From contig JBHGNT010000015.1 in the NCBI GenBank assembly GCA_043228905.1, forward strand, positions 13,206,001 to 13,270,000: 64,000 nucleotides of DNA, written 5' to 3'. Source of the stretch: Azolla caroliniana (lineage: Eukaryota > Polypodiophyta). A model generated the notes under the pieces. It ran no database searches and was not told the DNA's origin. It saw nothing but the letters and a program-made list of their open reading frames with translations. Shown in pieces: positions 42,601-46,859 of the stretch. The position numbers were made by a program, and so were the translations under genes. How positions within the stretch are numbered: the stretch's first letter is position 1; every line of letters begins with the position of its first letter.

Positions 42601-42701
42601 GACAAAGGAAAGGTTTTCCGAGGTTCCGTGCGATGATGTATGGGAGACAGAAATCGCAAGGAAGAGGGGATGGAGCAGGCTGCAACGATGCTCAGAGCCA
42701 T
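6560..42701 (-). CDS. MURJ: Plastid-targeted MurJ/MviN lipid II flippase (peptidoglycan precursor), 23-exon model
   Basis: MurJ flips lipid-linked peptidoglycan precursor across a membrane; in plants the predicted site is the plastid inner envelope. Minus-strand exons: 42509-42701, 41778-41836, 41629-41693, 33439-33482, 33307-33349, 25902-25962, 25743-25810, 25542-25599, 25353-25417, 24308-24401, 22967-23027, 22824-22882, tentative 22724-22758, 21070-21116 and 20807-20847, then 20622-20733, 9144-9232, 7958-8014, 7758-7881, 7513-7679, 7363-7435, 7219-7281, 6560-6615. All junction phases join without a stop, giving about 577 codons; bacterial MurJ is about 510-530 residues. Family-like stretches include GVGPMITAF (near residue 97), GGINGPLQI (120), [13 protein letters not shown] (200), [12 protein letters not shown] (355), [12 protein letters not shown] (370) and [11 protein letters not shown] (474). 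Donors are GT except one GC (exon 11). MATE transporters share the fold but not these motifs. Whether the gene is expressed is unknown. Confidence 0.85.
7219..8014 (-). CDS. MURJ: MURJ exons 18-22
   Basis: Five exons separated by introns of 76-81 bp: 7958-8014 ([19 protein letters not shown]), 7758-7881 (a helix starting [20 protein letters not shown]), 7513-7679 ([20 protein letters not shown] and on to LLDWVLV), 7363-7435 ([20 protein letters not shown]) and 7219-7281 ([20 protein letters not shown]). The RExxxxxFYxLGDGxTPFxIS...NxxLDxxLV block is diagnostic of MurJ. Phases are consistent throughout. Confidence 0.88.
8015..9143. other. MURJ intron 17, no recognised element
   Basis: AT-rich intronic sequence. 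I saw no open frame with similarity, no LTR or LINE tail and no strong repeat. Confidence 0.6.
9144..9232 (-). CDS. MURJ: MURJ exon 17
   Basis: The exon completes the Tyr of GLGY and reads [20 protein letters not shown], then ISLFAEFIE, matching the family pattern YANLLVxxPLGIxSxxxLxPxxPxFA. The acceptor is TGCAG and the donor GTACAG. The 1.1-kb intron to exon 18 holds no recognised element. Confidence 0.87.
9365..9848. repeat. Large inverted repeat made of two LINE 3' tails
   Basis: The left arm (9365-9555) and right arm (9657-9848) are near-perfect reverse complements of about 191 bp around a 101-bp spacer. Each arm is the 3' tail of the LINE-like repeat seen at 24.0, 26.5, 28.5 and 32.7 kb, ending in the phrase TTAATATATCTTTCTTTC. 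It lies inside the 11-kb MURJ intron and would fold into a long hairpin if transcribed. Confidence 0.92.
9856..10573 (-). mobile_element. Old minus-strand copia element, 3' end: LTR (to 10085) and RNase H remnant
   Basis: 10,098-10,560 encodes, on the minus strand, a decayed copia RNase H end: [11 protein letters not shown] near 10,530, [13 protein letters not shown] near 10,350, and [10 protein letters not shown] near 10,160. A polypurine GGGGAGAT precedes TGTTGGGA at 10,085, the start of the 3' LTR, which runs to about 9,856 where it meets the LINE tail. The element resumes at 15,912 beyond the inserted younger copia. Confidence 0.8.
10213..10350. repeat. 46-bp unit repeated three times in the old copia RNase H
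   Basis: The unit starting CAAAGTCTTGCTCTTC recurs at 10213, 10259 and 10305. Forty-six is not a multiple of three, so each added copy shifts the frame of the segment encoding [12 protein letters not shown]. The duplication therefore helped kill the reading frame. Confidence 0.9.
10574..11183 (+). promoter_or_regulatory. 5' LTR of the intact copia element
   Basis: 610 bp from TGTTGGGA to TCCCAACA. A TATAAATATGA box lies at about 10,791-10,801, so transcription probably starts shortly downstream. U3 holds CCGGATGACGAA repeats and R/U5 holds the GAGAGA leader. Near-identical to the copy at 15297-15906. Confidence 0.93.
11213..15286 (+). CDS. Copia Gag-Pol polyprotein, intact
   Basis: One uninterrupted frame of 1,357 residues from the first ATG (11,213), 15 bases after the primer-binding site; the frame is also open upstream from a TTG. 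Order is copia-type: capsid-like Gag (residues about 40-180), CCHC knuckle [14 protein letters not shown] (232), protease VVDSGAS (319), GAG-pre-integrase with paired His and Cys (445-500), integrase with D in HTDV (506), D in ADNGG (568) and E in LNGLAERMN (605), reverse transcriptase with YVDDM (1032), and RNase H with DSDMSAD (1202), TTEAEY (1244) and the closing DMLTKV. All visible catalytic residues are present. GC content is much higher than in the surrounding intron. The TNT1 (Tork) lineage is my best placement. Confidence 0.97.
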   Translation: MEGGGSGQPMMMVLNAQNYADWKIKMEDLLIVRDLYEPIDRSEIPKGVLESEWKLLNRKAVATIRQYVDVSVLQHVANDTNAYEMWRKLSGIYERKNALNRTSLMRKIVNLKYRDGESMVEHVSTFMGFVNQLAAIKFPLEDAMQAIILMCTLPESWENLVVTLSTSCTEDNLSLQTVKTSILNEEARRRDKEPASDPKMLFTESDRGRQWNRSPQRREKSGTRSQSRGRPTCFHCGKPGHFRKNCRHYRKDNGTDNTDSKKSPERNGAYRGATDRNGSDRRGQDRKGTTALAASEEEIMLITEEGELNIAGDETTWVVDSGASFHLTPERRYFSSYTAGEHGCVRMGNEGTCRIAGIGDVWLTTPTGCKMLLKNVRHVPEVRLNLISAGRLDDEGYTGSIRNGVMKFSKGSLIVARARKVNTLYLMYAWLCPEELNVAADTAGELWHKRLCHMSEKGMKRLAEDNLIPVKHVHLEKCTDCLAGKQNRTSFHSRPPTRRSAPLELVHTDVCQVETKSHGGAQYFVTFIDDHSRRLWTAPMKTKDQVLSVFKELHARVERESGKKLKAIRADNGGEYRGQFQEYCRSKGIRLEFTVPKTPELNGLAERMNRTIMERVRSMLAHAELPKGFWAEAMSTATYVINRSPSVPLGGDTPQRVWTGREVSYRHLKVFGCLAYMHVAKDRRGKLDPKTRPCIFLGYGDDEFGYRVWDPVDKKIFRSRDIIFMEDKTLADWESEKKMKSSKSTGEDHLYEEQSRPARDRLALEDPAEDGEETEPTEEDENDTGTGPDPEMDSDEEESEEPITEAPERRYPLRERRAPRRFPEPEHVLLTDEGEPESFEEAKHDTQSRRWLSAMQDEMDSLHENHTYELVELPKEKRALRNKWVFKLKPGDAGNPPRYKARIVVKGFQQKKGVDFDEIFAPVVKMTSIRTVLSIAASMDLEVEQMDVKTAFLHGDLEEEIYMQQPEGFEKKGKEHLVCRLKKSLYGLKQAPRQWYRKFDSFMTDEGYLKTQSDHCVFVKKFEGGDFLILLLYVDDMLIVGRDQVKIRMLKKALHRTFSMKDLGPARQILGMHIIRDRKKKQLWLSQEKYVTKVLHRFNMSEARPVGSTLPANCKLSSKQSPKTKAEKEDMMKVPYASAVGSLMYAMVCTRPDIGYAVGVVSRYMSNPGKEHWNAAKWILRYLKGTANVCLRFGSGKPELDGFTDSDMSADADTSRSTSGYVMTYAGGAVSWQSRLQKTVALSTTEAEYMAAVEAGKEIIWMKDFIRELGIQQEEYRLYCDSQSAIHLAKNAAYHSRTKHIQRRYHWIRERIEDKEFVLTKIHTDENGSDMLTKVLTPDKLEACRKRIGLERHPMPK
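15297..15906 (+). mobile_element. 3' LTR of the intact copia element
   Basis: Same 610-bp sequence as the 5' LTR. The visible differences are A at 10,669 versus G at the matching place in this copy, and T versus C in the GAGAGCAG(T/C)CGTGAG leader. Followed by the GGGTT duplication. Confidence 0.95.
15912..19233 (-). pseudogene. Old minus-strand copia Gag-Pol, decayed
   Basis: Read from an ATG at 19,233 leftward: gag with an early stop near 19,135, CCHC-region remnant (about 18,520), protease [10 protein letters not shown] (about 18,350, catalytic Asp-Ser changed to Asp-Phe), GAG-pre-integrase (17,900-18,000), integrase with many stops, and a longer open piece 16814-17497 covering the integrase end and linker. 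Reverse transcriptase runs 16,030-16,700 with YVDDM near 16,275. It joins RNase H at 10,573 once the younger element is removed (YLKGSGKP then LFEGFTDSD). A PBS of the TGGTATCAGAGC type lies at 19,235-19,246. A different gag subfamily from the intact element. Confidence 0.85.
19250..20088 (-). mobile_element. 5' LTR of the old copia, split by a LINE fragment
   Basis: The LTR inner end is near 19,250 next to the primer-binding site. Its outer U3 end (19,981-20,088) repeats the sequence at 9,968-10,085 almost exactly and stops at TCCCAACA. Between about 19,525 and 19,980 lies a LINE-like insertion. The MURJ intron resumes after 20,088. Confidence 0.75.
19525..19980 (+). mobile_element. LINE-like 3' fragment with a Cys-His zinc-finger tail
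   Basis: The frame 19561-19749 encodes [14 protein letters not shown] then a segment like [20 protein letters not shown]. Cys and His spacing suggests the C-terminal zinc finger seen at the end of many plant LINE reverse transcriptases. The same sequence recurs at 23,560-23,880, where it is followed by the long AT-rich 3' tail. Assignment to a LINE is inference from the zinc finger, 5' truncation and repeated 3' end. Confidence 0.5.
20371..20515. repeat. 76-bp tandem duplication in a MURJ intron
   Basis: The unit TCAAGAAACxTAAGAAAGAA...GACAAGATA occurs at 20371 and 20447. The copies differ at several positions. No function visible. Confidence 0.8.
20622..20733 (-). CDS. MURJ: MURJ exon 16
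   Basis: The exon reads [20 protein letters not shown] and continues [17 protein letters not shown], ending at donor GTGAGT with one base (T) carried to exon 17. The segment PAxxxSxMLQ...TDLxFASxxPxAAAxLGY is a strong MurJ signature, marking the helix that lines the substrate cavity. The next exon lies 11.4 kb away, across the nested copia elements. Confidence 0.88.
20807..22758 (-). CDS. MURJ: MURJ tentative exons 13-15
   Basis: About 40 residues are missing between exon 12 and the next secure exon. Three candidates fit by splice site and phase: 22724-22758 ([11 protein letters not shown]), 21070-21116 ([15 protein letters not shown]) and 20807-20847 ([13 protein letters not shown]). They sum to 123 bases, keep frame on both sides and resemble the QVPxL...RFDF... 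segment of the family. Reading past the donor at 22,724 meets an in-frame TAA, so exon 13 must end there. Similarity is weak. Confidence 0.45.
21825..22110. repeat. Decayed inverted pair of LINE tails
   Basis: 21,825-21,875 holds a degenerate LINE tail in plus orientation (CTCATTTTGGCCTTTACTAGACG). 22,013-22,110 holds one in minus orientation (AAAGATATATAAACG...GGCAAAATGG...). It resembles a weaker version of the arrangement at 9.4-9.8 kb. Confidence 0.55.
22193..22460. repeat. 126-bp tandem duplication in a MURJ intron
   Basis: Two adjacent copies share CCTCTCCAAG, CATCCTCATT, AAAGGTCACAGCAAAGAG and GACAATCAC in the same order (for example AGGTCACAGC at 22291 and 22417). Copies differ moderately. 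Confidence 0.8.
22824..23027 (-). CDS. MURJ: MURJ exons 11 and 12, with a GC donor
   Basis: Exon 12 (22824-22882) reads [19 protein letters not shown], the MurJ helix that ends Q-LLxQ. It requires one carried base before it. Exon 11 (22967-23027) supplies this if its donor is the GC site GCGAGT after ATTACAG; it reads [20 protein letters not shown]. Exon 11 is less certain than exon 12 because the acceptor is weak and the donor is non-canonical. The 61-bp length and both phases fit. Confidence 0.7.
23545..24225 (+). mobile_element. LINE-like 3' fragment with full tail
   Basis: Begins CACCTCTAGAAGAAAGAATCTGCC and carries the decayed zinc-finger and YEDQQCLGF coding piece at 23,640-23,760. The shared 3' untranslated tail follows: CGCTTCAGAGATCTCTTCATTCTAG, CTCAAAGAAGAGAAAACATTTTAAGATGTAATCTC, and the end CTTAAAGACGTCAATATG. 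Confidence 0.65.
24308..24401 (-). CDS. MURJ: MURJ exon 10
   Basis: The exon continues the Ser codon split at the end of exon 9 and reads [20 protein letters not shown] followed by a hydrophobic helix ending SIIQ at donor GTTATA. It matches the MurJ segment AAxxYxxPSxSPxxSS. The intron between exons 9 and 10 (24,402-25,352) holds no recognised element. Confidence 0.82.
25353..25962 (-). CDS. MURJ: MURJ exons 6-9
   Basis: Four exons lie close together. Exon 6 (25902-25962) reads [16 protein letters not shown]. Exon 7 (25743-25810) reads [15 protein letters not shown] and on to VVAPG. Exon 8 (25542-25599) reads [19 protein letters not shown]. Exon 9 (25353-25417) reads [20 protein letters not shown]. 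The order matches helices 3-5 of MurJ, with the VVAPGL and IMAPxAxxAGLIGxGFG segments recognisable. Introns are 91, 143 and 124 bp. Confidence 0.87.
26335..26613 (+). mobile_element. LINE-like 3' tail copy
   Basis: Only the tail is present: GACCTCTCCACTCTAGGTCGACC, TTGTTCTCAAAGACGAGACAGCAC and the end TTTAATATATCTTTCTTTC. The piece is 5'-truncated as LINE insertions commonly are. An open minus-strand frame over 26,561-26,983 resembles nothing I know and starts inside this repeat. Confidence 0.65.
27057..28140 (-). pseudogene. Decayed Ty1/copia reverse transcriptase-RNase H
   Basis: On the minus strand, 27,659-28,100 matches reverse transcriptase ([14 protein letters not shown], then a frame-shifted YVDDM segment, then [19 protein letters not shown]) and 27,090-27,290 matches the RNase H end ([24 protein letters not shown] in two pieces, then ENLADCL). 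TGTTGGGATTATAC at 27,057 downward follows a purine-rich TAGGAGGA and probably starts the 3' LTR. Multiple stops. It abuts the LINE tail at 28,150. Confidence 0.75.
28190..28655 (+). mobile_element. LINE-like 3' tail copy
   Basis: Starts with GGTTTACACAAATGGGCTCCAAATCAGGACATAAC and ends CGTTAATATATCTTTCTTCTTTC. The best-preserved full tail in the window; it can serve as the reference for the other copies. Confidence 0.7.
28898..29075 (+). mobile_element. Short LTR and primer-binding site of a copia element
   Basis: TGTTGAGAATG at 28,898 starts a probable LTR of about 160 bp with a TATAAAGAGG box (28,956) and the end TTCTCA. ATGGTATCAGAGC at about 29,066 is a Met-tRNA type primer-binding site. 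The gag frame follows downstream. Confidence 0.6.
29373..31240 (+). pseudogene. Ty1/copia Gag-protease-integrase, truncated
   Basis: A long open frame without an upstream ATG (a TGA closes it near 29,355). It encodes Gag, a CCHC knuckle [14 protein letters not shown] (30,067-30,110), an Arg/Gly-rich linker, a protease whose DSGA motif reads IHSGAS (Asp to His), a GAG-pre-integrase YHQRMGHTS...CDACEFGK, and an integrase with D in HSDVWG and D in RSDNG. The frame then breaks after HQTT at about 31,238, before the catalytic Glu, where it meets an unrelated minus-strand gag. The protease change and missing 3' half mean it cannot act alone. The whole reading frame remains open for over 600 codons. 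Confidence 0.85.
31240..31850 (-). pseudogene. Decayed copia gag in opposite orientation
   Basis: On the minus strand from about 31,850 downward: a KF-D-H opening, several stops, then an open piece (31237-31476) reading [21 protein letters not shown], like the LLxxLPxSWExLV part of copia Gag. Head-to-head junction with the plus-strand element at 31,240. Confidence 0.6.
32078..32290 (-). pseudogene. rpl16: Nuclear copy of plastid rpl16 (C-terminal part)
   Basis: The minus strand encodes [20 protein letters not shown], then [34 protein letters not shown] and a stop. This is the C-terminal half of chloroplast ribosomal protein L16; the [20 protein letters not shown] signature is unmistakable, and the mitochondrial L16 differs here. 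It sits in a MURJ intron and abuts a LINE tail at 32,290. No upstream exon or neighbouring plastid gene was seen. Changes at usually conserved sites (Arg to Cys and Ser to Leu near MGxGKG) fit a non-functional nuclear plastid-DNA insertion. Confidence 0.85.
32290..32795 (+). mobile_element. LINE-like 3' fragment
   Basis: Contains CTCAAGAGACATAAGAGACATTG, CAATCACAACTTTCTTTAG, and the tail ending CATTAATATATCTTTCTTTC, as in the other copies. The stretch 32,796-33,306 up to MURJ exon 5 holds nothing I recognise. Confidence 0.6.
33307..33482 (-). CDS. MURJ: MURJ exons 4 and 5, GGxNGP signature
   Basis: Exon 4 (33439-33482) encodes [14 protein letters not shown] and exon 5 (33307-33349) encodes [14 protein letters not shown]. 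Together they rebuild the MurJ signature LPGFxxxxxGGxNGP, which is split inside the second Gly codon by an 89-bp intron. These two tiny exons (44 and 43 bp) sit alone between introns of 8.1 kb and 7.3 kb filled with transposons. Confidence 0.85.
33613..33883 (-). pseudogene. Gypsy integrase piece fused to a copia reverse-transcriptase piece
   Basis: On the minus strand, 33,883-33,760 reads like gypsy integrase after the catalytic Glu ([14 protein letters not shown], stop, then [17 protein letters not shown]). In the same frame, 33,745-33,640 reads [20 protein letters not shown], which resembles the YVDDMLIA...EIExLK part of copia reverse transcriptase with Asp to Gly. Two unrelated pol genes are joined here. 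Confidence 0.6.
33884..34654. repeat. Palindromic LTR: arms 33884-34245 and 34291-34654
   Basis: The right arm repeats the first half of the 5' LTR (as at 36,955-37,320). The left arm is its reverse complement, over about 362 bp with few mismatches. The spacer is 45 bp. The turn occurs at a shared GAGG(GG)CAC, which suggests template switching. Confidence 0.9.
35666..36535 (-). CDS. Gag-like protein of the LARD element
   Basis: An open frame of 289 residues starting 18 bases after the primer-binding-like site. Residues 35-110 contain [21 protein letters not shown] cut by [20 protein letters not shown] and [10 protein letters not shown]. This resembles a capsid-like segment common in gypsy-derived and large non-autonomous plant elements (FLxxVDxxxRxxLxxLLED...W). 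The rest is acidic and Gly/Ser-rich with no zinc knuckle. No protease or polymerase is present, so the element would need another element's enzymes. GC content is far above the surrounding intron. Confidence 0.6.
   Translation of the reverse strand: MEASLEAYGYKKLEGRSQDEFDPWVASVKAHRSVMEAFQEFERRFAQLLEWDRRSVGADKALLFLKTVHREERIDILFELEDDHGAHSLTDDWSEVEWVCRQHDEKRSATTRPTSGGEERVVSDYALSLEESSMRNGSEEFDQEALIREAYEIVKSKIEAEEGFIKELGPRGSEDAEEDASLRTEDGAYVEAERAYDGDMGEGAERAILSSCKKGTAMEKAGDYGAGSTTSRVGGSFGTRLLETSSGEEASVIEACAIGDGVATDNDVRMEVATDMTSGGAGTLPHTGS
37325..37860 (-). pseudogene. Ty3/gypsy integrase, N-terminal part
   Basis: The minus strand encodes the His-His-Cys-Cys finger region ([20 protein letters not shown]...[11 protein letters not shown]) at 37,675-37,857, then the core [20 protein letters not shown] with the first catalytic Asp, and [10 protein letters not shown] at 37,330. 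Compared with the usual HPQTDGQTER, the Gly is changed. The gene continues at 33,883 beyond the LARD insertion. Frameshifts occur in between. Confidence 0.8.
37861..38590 (+). other. Unassigned stretch with weak open frames
   Basis: Two open frames (37904-38146, 80 codons; 38228-38494, 88 codons) have no similarity I recognise. The second reads [19 protein letters not shown] and may belong to the same CACTA-type relic as the next feature, since both are on the plus strand. Confidence 0.35.
38595..38790 (+). pseudogene. Ulp1-like cysteine protease remnant of a CACTA/Mutator-type transposon, 84-bp duplication
   Basis: The plus strand encodes [19 protein letters not shown] then EEFVQSLG twice in tandem, with an 84-bp (28-codon) unit (CTATGGATAT at 38631 and 38715). 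It resembles the C48 pattern QxNGxDCGYYVM found in transposon-borne Ulp1 proteases, with the catalytic Cys replaced by Tyr. The Asp before it is Asn. Inactive as read. Confidence 0.6.
38791..40560. other. Intronic stretch without a recognised gene
   Basis: AT-rich; contains a hairpin at 39,518-39,557 and a possible primer-binding site ATGGTATCAGAACC at about 40,580, perhaps the trace of a copia element. No LTR pair or coding similarity was found through to MURJ exon 3 at 41,629. Confidence 0.45.
39518..39557. repeat. Short near-perfect inverted repeat
   Basis: ATTATCTGTCCCCACTA pairs with TAGTGGGCACAGATAAT around the loop CGAAAT, with one mismatch in 17 bp. Possibly the join of a small foldback element. 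Confidence 0.85.
41629..41836 (-). CDS. MURJ: MURJ exons 2 and 3, first transmembrane region
   Basis: Exon 2 (41778-41836) reads [19 protein letters not shown]. Exon 3 (41629-41693) reads [16 protein letters not shown] and on to MITAF. They are split by an 84-bp intron with GTAAGT donor and CACAG acceptor. This is the MurJ N-terminal helix pair, with the Arg of the LLRE segment conserved. The position where bacterial MurJ has an Asp in the (A/M)DAF segment appears to be Thr here. Confidence 0.85.
42509..42701 (-). CDS. MURJ: MURJ exon 1, chloroplast transit peptide
   Basis: The exon opens [18 protein letters not shown] and is rich in Ser, Arg and Ala with few acidic residues, as expected of a stromal-targeting peptide. 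It ends G at donor GTTAGT with one base carried over to exon 2. I chose the ATG at 42,701. An in-frame ATG at 42,755 would add 18 residues with four Trp (MEPWIWK...), unlike a transit peptide. Confidence 0.72.
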
Positions 42702-42785
42702 GAGTCCCTGTGAGCCCCACCAAACAACCTTAAGCTTCCATATCCATGGCTCCACAGACAGGCCTAACTAAGCCAAAAATATACG

Positions 42786-43225
42786 AGAGCGGTTCGGTTC
42801 GGTTCAGTTCACTTCAAGTGTGTCAAAACCAAACCGGTTTTAAACTGAACCGTTTTAAAATTTTGAAACTTGAACCGAGCCGAACCACGTAACCGTTTAA
42901 ACCAAACCATTACAATCAAGCCAAATCATTAAACCATTAAAACCGCGGTTTCATGACTCAGCTTCGGTTTTCAAGTTTGGTCAAAACTCAAATTTTCAAT
43001 TTTCAATTTTAAGTTTTTAAAATTTTTCATTATTTCAATTTTTAATATTTCAAAATTTTAATGATTTTTCGTCAAATGTAAGAACTAGGCTTTAAATTGA
43101 AAAGGTTGTTTAAAAAAATATTAAATATAATAATCAACTAACAACCTTGAACCATCAAACCATTTAAATCGAACCGAACTATTTACCTATTAAGCTGTAG
43201 TTTCCCAATTCGGTTTGGTTCATTG
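42786..43225. repeat. AACCG/CGGTT-rich repeat just upstream of MURJ
   Basis: Starts GCGGTTCGGTTCGGTTCAG and is crowded with AACCG, AACCAAACC and CGGTTT motifs. The composition is typical of a class of small plant non-autonomous DNA transposons. It begins only about 85 bp upstream of the chosen MURJ start, so it may occupy the promoter. Clear terminal repeats and target duplication were not found. Confidence 0.55.
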
Positions 43226-43775
43226 CCGATTGTTGGTGGTCAGACGTTCCAACATCGTGAACGATTACAGGCCATCATCCTATTCAATATTGATGCCAAT
43301 GAAGCATCGATTTGCATGCTCTTATGTAGTAGGATTGAGCTCAATTTCACTTGCTTCGTGCTTCTACTCCATGAGGCGACCTTTTTCGCATTGTCACGAT
43401 GCGGCCATATGCGGCCATACTTCTAAGTAGTTGTTATCCAACCACTATATACCTCAATATTTCTTTCTTGACCATTTATATCCCATACTACATGTAAAAC
43501 AAATCCTATTGCATGTAATGAAGATTGTAGCATATCCCACCTATTCATGCAATATACTTTAATTTCATCTAGCTTGATAAATCAATTTCAGTCATATTGT
43601 GGTGTCCCTTGGATGCAAGTGCATGCCTTCATGTTGGGTGTGCATGTGTTCCTTTGTGCCCCTTTTAGCATACCCTTTGTTAGGATGCATGTAGCTAAGT
43701 AGAACCAACCAAAATGGGTACCTTTGTACGACTATAAATTGAATAGGAAGTAAGAAGCTAAGGGAGCTGGTTTTG
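43226..43775. other. Intergenic stretch, nothing recognised
   Basis: AT-rich with small open frames of no visible similarity. Confidence 0.5.
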
Positions 43776-43779
43776 GATT

Positions 43780-45740
43780 CCATTTAAGTGACGATCCATG
43801 ACCGCTACCCGCTCCCTCGCGTGGACGACCTCTTGGACCAGCTCGAGGGCTCCCGTTATTTCACCTCCCTCGACTTAGCCTCGGGATATTGGCAGATCCC
43901 CTTAAAGTCGTCTGACGACCACAAGACCGCATTCCGCACACGACGTGGCCTGTTCCAGTTCACCCGCATGTCGTTTGGCCTGTCTGACGTCGGCAACACA
44001 TTCCATGGGGAAGCACTAGCCTCCGTTTTCTTGGCTTCATCATCTCTGGCGATGGAATCCGTATGAACCCTACAAAGGTAGTTGCCATCACCGACTACCC
44101 CCGCCCCACCTCAATAAAAACATTGCAACGTTTTTTGGGCATGATCACCTTTTCCCTTCGCTTCATCCCGAACCTCGCCTTGGTCACTTTCCCCCTCCGT
44201 CATCTCTTGAAGAAAGGTGTGTCATTCGTTTGGGATCCTGCTTGCGAAGACAGCTTTCGTCGCCTCAAAACAATAGTCCAAGAATTAGGTTTACGCGCCC
44301 ATCCTAACTTTGACCAGTCGTTTACGTTGTAGACAAATGCCTCTAACCATGGGTTAGGAGCCGTCCTCCTGCAAACCGATTGCCACTGGCAAGAGAAGGC
44401 AGTCGCCTTCATTAGCCAAACTCTCACGCCGGCTGAACGGAACTACTCAACCACTGAGAAGGAACTACTTGCGATCGTCTGGTCTTTCCAGCGTCTTCAC
44501 CCATACCTTCATGGCGGGTAGGTTACGGTTGAGACTGACCACCAGCCCTTACTTTCTCTGATTCATCGACCTCACCCCCTCGGCCGCTTGTTGCGATGGA
44601 CATTGGCACTTCAAGATTATCAGTTTACCCTCTCCTATCGAAAAGGTGTAACCAATTTGGTCGCCGATAGTCTCTCTCGCGCCGATTTCCAAGCTGTCCA
44701 ATTTCTACCCGCGACATCTGACCTTCCACTGCCACTACCACAACTCGCTAAACTTCAGCAACACGACCCTGCCATCTGAGAGATAACCCATCAATTGCGC
44801 TCCCTCCAACCATTTCCCTCACAACGACGGTTCATGCTCCGCGATAACTTGGTGTTCTTCATTCAGGCACATCACGAGCCGCGTCTCTACATCCCTCATG
44901 CCCTACAACAAACGTATCTCCAATTTTATCACGACCACCCATTGTCGGGTCATCTGGGTTTCCACAAGGTTCTTGAAAAATTACGTCTCAAGTATTATTG
45001 GCCCAACATGTGACACTCTGTCTCTACCTACATCAACCAATGTGCTTTGTGTCAACACATCAAACCCGCGAGCAGGCCCGCCGGAACGCTCCAACCCATC
45101 ACCGTCACATCGCCTTTCGAGCTCGTCGGATGGGATTTCATGGGACCTTTTCCTGAAACCCCCAGTGGCAACAAGTATATCCTGGTCATAACAGAATACC
45201 TCACCAGATGGGTTGAAACGGTTGCCATCCCTGACGTCACTACGCCAACAATCGCATCCCAACTTTTGCACAAGGTAATTTTTCAACATGGTTGCCCTGT
45301 CCAACTCTTATTTGATCAGGGCCGCCAGTTCCATGGGGACGTCCTCAACGCAGTTGCAACTCAACTAGGTGTCCAACAGGTGTTTACATCCCCATACCAT
45401 CCGCAAACAAACGGCCTCACCGAAACGCCTCAACAAGACCCTCAAGCAGGAGATTGCCGCTTACATCGATCCAGGCCACAAAACCTGGGATCAAATCTTG
45501 CCTTTCGTCACCCACGCCTACAATACATCCGTTCAAGCGTCAACGCGAATCAACCCTTTTCGAGCACTCTATGGGCGTGGCCCTCGGCTCCCACCAGAAC
45601 CGTCCATTGACGTCCATTCCAAACCTACCAACATGGATGGTGCCATTTGGGGGCTCTATCTCCAACAACTGCTACCTCTCCTTCGACAAGCAAGCTCTCG
45701 AAACCTACAAGTCACACAACAACGCCAAAAGTGACACTAC
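43780..45740 (+). pseudogene. Ty3/gypsy pol relic (RT, RNase H, integrase)
   Basis: The reverse transcriptase begins DRYPLPRVDDLLDQLEGSRY and FTSLDLASGYWQIPL, but is deleted after FGLSDVGNTF, losing the catalytic YxDD segment, with a frameshift near 44,030. RNase H follows (NASNHGLGAVL, TTEKELLAIVW, TDHQPL, ADSLSR). The integrase has the HPLSGHLGFHKV finger, the core VGWDFMGPFPETPSGNKYI, LFDQGRQFHG, and HPQTNGLTE with a frameshift at 45,425, then LNKTLKQEIAAY. Stops at 44,328, 44,521, 44,778 and 45,012. GC-rich compared with its surroundings. Confidence 0.9.
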
Positions 45741-45887
45741 AACGTGGGTCGAATTACTCCGACTTATGATGATCTACTTTCTTTATTTTAGATTCCTTTC
45801 TTTGGCACTATTATTCATTAACTACAATTCTTCTTTAACCACCATGCACTTTGTCATCTTGCATATTTGAAAGCATAGTACGTAAAA

Positions 45888-45942
45888 TTCGTGTTCGTCA
45901 ACTATATCATTCGTTTTCCTACATTGGAAAACGAACACGAAT
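45888..45942. repeat. Nested short inverted repeats
   Basis: TTCGTTTTCC (45910-45919) pairs with GGAAAACGAA (45926-45935). ATTCGTGTTCG (45888-45898) pairs with CGAACACGAAT (45932-45942). The two pairings share sequence and are mutually exclusive. Confidence 0.75.
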
Positions 45943-46259
45943 TATATTCAAATATTCGTGTGTGTTTTTTTCTTCTTTTTTTGTTTTTTCCCTCTTTTTC
46001 CCTCTTTTTCCCCCTTTTCCCCCATTTGCTCTGCACATCAACACTCTCCTCTCCTCTCCTCTCCCATCTAGCCTTGAACGATCTGTTGCTTGAACCTTGA
46101 GCTTGCATCGTGCATACTAGTCATTAGTGAGTCAGTGACTACACATCTTCTCCGGGCCATTAATTTCTGCATACCAACGAGATTCATGTATGTTTAGGGT
46201 TAATAATAGGGTTTAAAGTTGTTTAAACTTTAGGTCATAGTATGTACTATGTAGTACAA

Positions 46260-46440
46260 AAATTTCTGTAATTTTTCAATAAATTTTGTAATTGTTTTGT
46301 AATAATTTTTGTACCTTTTTTGTAATTTTTGTAATTGTTTTGTAATTTTTTTGTAATTTTTGTAATTGTTTTGTAATTTCTGTAATTTCTTTGTAATTTC
46401 TATCATTTCTGTAATTTCTTTGTTATTAGAATTTACGAAA
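46260..46440. repeat. Degenerate TTTTGTAATT simple repeat
   Basis: The motif TTTTGTAATT, or short variants of it, recurs more than ten times with spacings of about 8-18 bp. No coding content. Confidence 0.8.
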
Positions 46441-46859
46441 AAAGCATATTATTATGTATTAAGAAGGTAATGTGTTTTTTTTTTTGCAATTTTTTACCTT
46501 GAAAAAATATTTATCTTATAGTAAATAATTTATCCAAAAGTATGGTATTTATCATTCTTCGAGGGTGTTTACCATTCTCGGATGATTGAATCATTCTTGG
46601 GCACGAATGCACAAATTGTACGTATGGTTCAAACTTCGTACAATGAAAGAAAGAATAATAAAACTATATGCAAACCTAATGCTAAAAGGTTTGAACAAAT
46701 CGTTCTTACTAAATTTGTCAAACATTACCAAAGCATATCGCTTTTGAGTTATGAAAGTACTCATCTTCAAAGTTGATCGCAAAACAACATCAATCCATGT
46801 ACATTTGCAACATTTTCAATATATTAACTTAGAGCAATGGCTTGTGCATCATCTTTTAG

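Noticed and set aside
42509-42755. MURJ start at the upstream ATG (42,755)
   Set aside because: The added residues are Trp-rich and unlike a transit peptide, whereas the ATG at 42,701 begins MALS.
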